Assembly: GCA_004124295.1 (NCBI GenBank)
Contig: SCKI01000002.1
Location: 1 to 64,000 of the forward strand
Direction: 5' to 3'
Length of the DNA: 64,000 nt
Source of the DNA: Fidelibacterota bacterium
Lineage (GTDB): Bacteria; Fidelibacterota; Marinisomatia; SCGC-AAA003-L08; TS1B11
Within the stretch, counting starts at the first letter, position 1. Each line of letters starts with the position of its first letter. Shown here in pieces: positions 59,730 to 64,000 of this stretch. The position numbers and the translations under genes are program-made. The notes beneath the pieces were generated by a model that was given only the letters and a program-made list of their open reading frames with translations, did not search any database and was not told the origin of the DNA.

Positions 59730-61562
59730 TCAGTCCCAGGTGGTGTGCAGCCACTGCTCGTAGAGCTGCTTCTGCTCAGCAGTGGGTTCCTCCACCTGCT
59801 GCAAGGTCACGGTATCAAAGGGCGGCGTGATGGGCCGCACCTTGAGTGACTTGATGATGCCGTCACGGTTGACCAGAAATGTGGCGGAACTGGTCAGTGG
59901 CCGGGTTTTGAGCAGACCCTCCAGCGAACCCGAGGTCAGCCGGAAATTGTCCACCGCCAGCAGTTCGTCATCCACGCTCAGTCCCCCTGCGGCCGCGGGA
60001 GAACCGCTGGCAATATAATGGATCACCGGCGAGCCGCTGGCGCTGCCAGCCTGCAGACCGAACCAGGCCGCCGCCGAGTCCGCCGGGTCGGCATGGCTGC
60101 GCTGGACCCGCAGACCGAACGGCTCGAAAATCGGCGTCCAGTCTATCTCGTCCGTGCTGGTGATGTAGCGGTACTCGGCATCCAGCGGACGCCCCGCCAC
60201 CGATTCACAGATGGCCCGGAATTCCTCGTCGGTGTAGCCGTTACCGGTGTCGTTAAAACCCTGCCACAGAATTTTGAATACATCATCCAGGCTTTTCTGC
60301 CCGGCGCTGGATGACCGGATAGCCAGATCGAGGAGCATGCCCACCAGGCTCCCCTTGCTGTAGTAGGAGATGGTGCTGTTGGGGCTGTTCGCGTTGCGGC
60401 GGTAGTACTTGATCCAGGCATCGAATGAGGCCTCCTGCAGCGACTGATGCAGCCGTCCGGGCCGGGCCTCCAGACCGTGGATGCGGTCGGCCATTGCCTC
60501 GATAAACTCGTCGGGGCTGAGCAGGTTCGTGCGCCGGAGCAAAACCTTATCATAGTAGCTGGTCAGGCCCTCTGCCACCCACAGCAGGGTGGTATAGTTT
60601 TCCTGGCCGTAGTCAAACGGTCCCAGCGGTTGGGGCCGGATGCGCTTGACGTTGTAGGTATGGAACACCTCGTGGGCCAATAGGGAGAGATAACTCTGAT
60701 AGTTTTCGGCTTCAAAATGCCCCCGCCGATAGATGATATGGGTCGAGTTGAGGTGCTCCAGGCCGCCTCTGGCATCACCCCGCAGTTGGAGAAATATGGT
60801 GTAGTCGGCATAGGGCACGGACCCGTAGATATCATGGATTGACTCGATGATCAGCTGGGTGTCGGCCACCAGTTTCTGCCGGTCAAAGTTGCCCTCGCCG
60901 CTGATGGCATAGCGGTGGCCGATGCCGCCCACTTCAAAATCGATGACCTGATGCCTGCCCAGCATGATAGGCGAATCGACGAGCTGGTCAAAGTTGGCCG
61001 CCCGGAATACGGGGCTCCGGCCGCCGACATGGGTCATGCTGCTGGTGGCCTGCTGCCAACCCCGGGGCATGTTTATCACAACCAGATTTTCCTGGTTCTC
61101 CAGGCCCACGGGATAGATGAATATGCTGGCGCCGTTGAGCATGGCCATGTCGCCGTCAACATAGCTGGTGCGGACGGATACCTCGTAGGCGTACACCTTG
61201 TAGCTCACGGTGATCCTGCGCTGCCCGTTCAGTTCGACGCGCCAGGTGTGCTTGTCAATCTTCGACACCGGCAGGGCGGCCCGGCCGCTGGTCACGGCGA
61301 GGTCCTGCACATTGCGGGCGTACTCCCGGATCAGGTAGCTACCGGGGGTCCAGACGGCCATCTGCAGCTCGATGAAGGTCTTCTGCCGCAGGCCATCAAT
61401 ATCCAGGTCAACGTTAATATAGTGCTCGGTGCGATCGTTGAAGCTGAGGGTGTAAGTGATTTTGGCTGCCAGGTCGGTCAGCGCCAGGGTGCTGAGCAAC
61501 AGGGCCATTGCCAGGGGGCGGTGGACCATTCCGGTCCGGCTGGCTCGCGGGCTTGGTATCAT
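59730..61562 (-). CDS. M61-family glycyl aminopeptidase with PDZ domain
   Basis: 610 residues from the ATG at 61562 (an AAAGGA lies upstream). A signal peptide (ALLLSTLALTDLAA) is followed by the beta-sandwich N-domain (about 30-230). The metallopeptidase core has HEVFHTYNVKRIRP with the HExxH zinc site and WVAEGLTSYYD with the third ligand. A PDZ domain lies near 495-580 (VIHYIASGSPAAAGGLSVDDELLAVDNF). It probably acts in the periplasm or at the surface. It is the first gene of the M61-thiN-symporter run. Confidence 0.9.
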   Translation of the reverse strand: MIPSPRASRTGMVHRPLAMALLLSTLALTDLAAKITYTLSFNDRTEHYINVDLDIDGLRQKTFIELQMAVWTPGSYLIREYARNVQDLAVTSGRAALPVSKIDKHTWRVELNGQRRITVSYKVYAYEVSVRTSYVDGDMAMLNGASIFIYPVGLENQENLVVINMPRGWQQATSSMTHVGGRSPVFRAANFDQLVDSPIMLGRHQVIDFEVGGIGHRYAISGEGNFDRQKLVADTQLIIESIHDIYGSVPYADYTIFLQLRGDARGGLEHLNSTHIIYRRGHFEAENYQSYLSLLAHEVFHTYNVKRIRPQPLGPFDYGQENYTTLLWVAEGLTSYYDKVLLRRTNLLSPDEFIEAMADRIHGLEARPGRLHQSLQEASFDAWIKYYRRNANSPNSTISYYSKGSLVGMLLDLAIRSSSAGQKSLDDVFKILWQGFNDTGNGYTDEEFRAICESVAGRPLDAEYRYITSTDEIDWTPIFEPFGLRVQRSHADPADSAAAWFGLQAGSASGSPVIHYIASGSPAAAGGLSVDDELLAVDNFRLTSGSLEGLLKTRPLTSSATFLVNRDGIIKSLKVRPITPPFDTVTLQQVEEPTAEQKQLYEQWLHTTWD

Positions 61563-61713
61563 GGCTGAACTGCTTTTCCTTTCGCTGGCATAGGGCCAAA
61601 AAGTAGTGCCTCGGGGAGACAAAAACCAGCCCCTTGCAACGGTTGGCGCAGTGGCTTGTGTCCGCCGGTTCCGGCGGCTAATTTTTACAGCGTTACTGCC
61701 GGGACCCTATGCA

Positions 61714-62559
61714 ATGACCCCCACCCCCACCCGCATCCGTATCTGTCTGGCTCTGGCCCTGCCCCTGGCTGTGGCCCTGCACGGGAGCCAGGACTCCGAT
61801 CCCCAGGCTGTGGCCCTGCTCACGGCGGTGGCCCAGCGGCTGGACGGCATCGATCATCGCGGCACATTGCTGATTGTGCAGACCAGCGGCGCCGATACCC
61901 TGCGCACCCAACGCCTGCAGTTCTGGATGCACTTCCCTCCCGCCGGCGATTCGCTGCGGGTCCTCACCCATGTGGTCCGGTCCTCGGGCAGGAGCGGGGC
62001 CAGCCAGAAATTCTGGCACTGGCTGTATAGCGATGGCCGCGAGCGGCAGTGGATCTACCTGTCCGGAGTGGGGAAACTGCGCGAGATTGCCCGGCGACGG
62101 CGGGAACCGCTGGCCCTGTTCGACTTTGACGAACTGACCCTCAGCGAAGCTGATATCGCCGGCATGATCCATACGCTGCTGCCGGGGGCGACAGACACGG
62201 ATGCGGGCACCACTGTGAGCCCGGCCAGGGGCATTTTGGATGGACTGTTGCAGATCCGCAGTGTGCCCCGGAAAGGGTACCGCCGCAAGGGCCGTCTCAG
62301 GCGGCCGGCCACTACCTTACTGTGGATCGACCCGGCCCGGCTGCTCATCAGGCAGGCGGAGTCCTATTCAACCAAGGGTAGCCTCACCAAGCGCATTGTG
62401 GTGCTCCGGACCATGCAGGCGGCCGGGCTCAGTTGGGCGGCTGAACTTGAGGTGCAGGATATCCGCCGGGGGACCATTACCCGCATCACCCTCAGCGACC
62501 TTGCCGTTGGGCAGGAGCCGGACCTGGGCCTGTTCCGGCCTCGGGCGGATGATCATTAG
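61714..62559 (+). CDS. Outer-membrane lipoprotein-sorting-like protein (LolA fold)
   Basis: 281 residues from the ATG at 61714; the frame from 61606 has no signal peptide so the later start is preferred. Signal sequence (LALALPLAVALHGSQ), then the pattern RLDGIDHRGTLLIVQTSG, QKFWHWLYSDGRERQWIYLSGVGKLREI and LLWIDPARLLIRQAESYSTKGSLTKRIV of the LolA-like 'lipoprotein-sorting' family. It is predicted to be a periplasmic carrier for a lipid or hydrophobic ligand. The convergent HIT gene overlaps its end by 4 bp. Confidence 0.75.
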   Translation: MTPTPTRIRICLALALPLAVALHGSQDSDPQAVALLTAVAQRLDGIDHRGTLLIVQTSGADTLRTQRLQFWMHFPPAGDSLRVLTHVVRSSGRSGASQKFWHWLYSDGRERQWIYLSGVGKLREIARRRREPLALFDFDELTLSEADIAGMIHTLLPGATDTDAGTTVSPARGILDGLLQIRSVPRKGYRRKGRLRRPATTLLWIDPARLLIRQAESYSTKGSLTKRIVVLRTMQAAGLSWAAELEVQDIRRGTITRITLSDLAVGQEPDLGLFRPRADDH

Positions 62560-62897
62560 CCGGGCGGCCAGGCGAAGGGGCGGCCACCCAGCACATGGAA
62601 ATGCAGGTGAAAAACAGATTGCCCTGCCTCGGCGCCTGAATTGACCACCACCCGGTAAGCGCCGGCGATCTCCTCCTGCTGCGCCAGTTTCACGATCACC
62701 ATGTGGATATGGCCAATGAGGGGGGCATCCTCCGGCGTCAGATCCTGCAGCCGGGGCACCGGTTTCCGGGGCACCACCAGAAAATGAACCGGCGCCTGGG
62801 GATTGGCATCCCGAAAGGCGACGCAAAACTCATCCTCGTGGATGATGTCAGCGGGGATTTCCTTGCTGATGATGCGGCTGAAGATCGTATCGCTCAC
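62556..62897 (-). CDS. HIT family (HINT) nucleotide-binding protein
   Basis: 113 residues. TIFSRIISKEIPADIIHEDE is the usual beginning, and HLHFHVLGGRPF the HxHxH triad of histidine-triad nucleoside phosphoramidases. Cytoplasmic, broad housekeeping function. It lies 12 bp after the class V aminotransferase gene, so the two are probably co-transcribed. Confidence 0.93.
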   Translation of the reverse strand: MSDTIFSRIISKEIPADIIHEDEFCVAFRDANPQAPVHFLVVPRKPVPRLQDLTPEDAPLIGHIHMVIVKLAQQEEIAGAYRVVVNSGAEAGQSVFHLHFHVLGGRPFAWPPG

Positions 62898-62909
62898 CTG
62901 GTCGCCTCC

Positions 62910-64000
62910 TTATCCTTGGTGTATTTTGTGCAGGGCTGACAGCAGCCGGTCCAGATCGCTGCGGTCGTTGTAGACTTGCAGGGACACGCGCAGCAGGTTG
63001 CGTCCCTCCCACTCCCTGATGATCACCTCGATCTGGTGCTCCCTGGAGAGTCGCTCCATCCACTGCGCCCGGTCAATGTCTGCCGGCAGTCCGACCGCTG
63101 CCATCCGGGCCAGCCAGTTCTCCGGTGGTTCGGCCAGGGGCGTTTCGCCAAACAGGGCCTGCAGCTCCTGCCAGGCCTCCACGGCTAACCGGTGACAGGC
63201 TTCCAGGCGGGCCGGATCAATATTGCGCTGGAACGCCACCGCATCGGCCACGGCCAGGTATGGGGATGGATCGCTGGTGCCGATCCAGCTGAAATAGTCC
63301 TGAAAAGTTTTGCCGGAGGCGGTGGGGCTGTCGTAACCCCAGCTGATGATAAGCGGCTCCAGCAGGGACTGCACCTCCGGCCGGGCATAGAGAAACGCCG
63401 CGCCCCGGGGGGTGCAGAGCCACTTGTGCCCGTTGCCGGTGTAAAAATCTGCGCCCAGCGTATCCAGGTTGACATCAATCTGCCCCGGTGCATGGGCGCC
63501 GTCAATAAGGGTCAGGATACCGGCCTCCCGGGCCCGGCGGCAGACCTCGGCCAGGGGAAAAATCAGCCCCGTGGGGGCCGTGATGTGGGACAGGGATATG
63601 ACCTTGGTGCGGTCCGTCACCCCCTCCCAGAAAGCCTCCACAAATCCGGCGCTGGTGGTGAGGGGCTCCGGGAGCCGGTGAAACTTGACCACTGCGCCGG
63701 TCTTTCGCGCCACGAACTGCCACAGCCGCTCTACCGCGCCGTACTCGTGATTGCTGGTCAGGACCTCGTCTCCGGCCTGCAGATCGAAACCCCGGGCGAC
63801 GAAATTCATGCCGAAGGTGGCGTTGGGCACAAAGACCAGGTTGCCCGCTGACGTGCCCAGGTAGCCGGCCAGGGCCTCCCGGGAAGTCTGCAGGTGGCCC
63901 TCCAGTTCGTGGAACATGAAGCGGTGGGGATTGGCCTCGATGCGCCGCTGCCACTGCTGGCAGGCTTCCAGCACCGGCCGGGGCACTGCGCCGAAGGAGC
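62910..64000 (-). CDS. Class V aminotransferase / cysteine desulfurase-like enzyme, start outside the window
   Basis: The frame stays open to the last base, with FGA before the possible internal start at 63986, so a few residues (expected GSFGAxP) are missing. About 360 residues are visible. PLP lysine motif GNGHKWLCTPRG, the Asp in LIDGAHAPGQ, and ITAPTG with EVLTSNHEYGA are typical of the isopenicillin-N-epimerase-like branch of the class V family. Reaction not certain: epimerase, desulfurase or lyase. It is followed by the HIT gene. Confidence 0.85.
   Translation of the reverse strand, partial: SFGAVPRPVLEACQQWQRRIEANPHRFMFHELEGHLQTSREALAGYLGTSAGNLVFVPNATFGMNFVARGFDLQAGDEVLTSNHEYGAVERLWQFVARKTGAVVKFHRLPEPLTTSAGFVEAFWEGVTDRTKVISLSHITAPTGLIFPLAEVCRRAREAGILTLIDGAHAPGQIDVNLDTLGADFYTGNGHKWLCTPRGAAFLYARPEVQSLLEPLIISWGYDSPTASGKTFQDYFSWIGTSDPSPYLAVADAVAFQRNIDPARLEACHRLAVEAWQELQALFGETPLAEPPENWLARMAAVGLPADIDRAQWMERLSREHQIEVIIREWEGRNLLRVSLQVYNDRSDLDRLLSALHKIHQG

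Noticed and set aside
61562-61713. TPP riboswitch for the thiN operon
   Set aside because: No CUGAGA or other conserved thi-box segments could be seen upstream of the first gene on the minus strand.

Overview
The window looks like a chromosome segment of an uncultured Gram-negative bacterium of the FCB type (Marinimicrobia, KSB1, Calditrichota or Zixibacteria relatives are plausible). The basis is three very large secreted proteins that end in the Asn-Pro-Phe-Asn 'type A' sorting domain of the type IX secretion system (T9SS), together with cohesin-like and dockerin-like segments, FG-GAP repeats, PEGA domains, lipoproteins and outer-membrane proteins. No T9SS machinery gene and no rRNA is present, so the phylum is an inference.

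Left part (1 to about 27.9 kb): an accessory region, visibly AT-richer than the rest after about 3.4 kb. It holds (a) a partial gene, a sliding-clamp (DnaN-like) homologue, an unknown protein and a RadC/JAB protein, typical of a conjugative or phage-like element; (b) a compact structured-RNA candidate before a DUF1232 membrane-protein pair; (c) a three-gene surface module: CsgG/PEGA protein, cohesin-like lipoprotein, 1681-residue FG-GAP/beta-helix T9SS protein; (d) a defence-like cluster: PD-(D/E)XK-like nuclease, then an AAA ATPase plus HNH pair of Septu type, then an nspC-DUF3326 pair and a HEPN-like protein; (e) a decayed TPR gene, an alpha/beta hydrolase and an IS481-family insertion with terminal inverted repeats; (f) a mobile element with an unknown protein, a small HTH protein, a CHC2-TOPRIM-DUF3987 primase-like protein, two tiny ORFs and a large serine recombinase split in two overlapping frames. 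The recombinase reading frame runs into an elongator-type tRNA-Met(CAU), the probable integration site. Two inverted arrays of three 9-bp repeats flank the unknown-HTH-primase module.

Right part (27.9 to 64 kb): GC-rich, densely packed core genes. Minus strand: leucyl aminopeptidase, two hotdog thioesterase-like proteins, DUF423 membrane protein, and the fadJ-fadI beta-oxidation pair. Plus strand: two giant T9SS-exported proteins, two lipoproteins, pyrF-pyrE. Then a GIY-YIG-like protein, a truncated duplicate of a cyclophilin lipoprotein gene, a small membrane protein, the intact cyclophilin, and a dsbD-nrtS-unknown-tlpA run. Then hemW, a cupredoxin/histidine kinase/porin group, a symporter-thiN-M61 peptidase operon, a LolA-like protein, a HIT protein and a class V aminotransferase cut by the window end.

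Most promising for follow-up: the clamp-bearing element, the RNA candidate at 3.2 kb, the inverted 9-bp arrays around the replication-like module, the split recombinase overlapping a tRNA, the PD-(D/E)XK plus Septu neighbourhood, and the surface modules that combine cohesin-like and dockerin-like parts.
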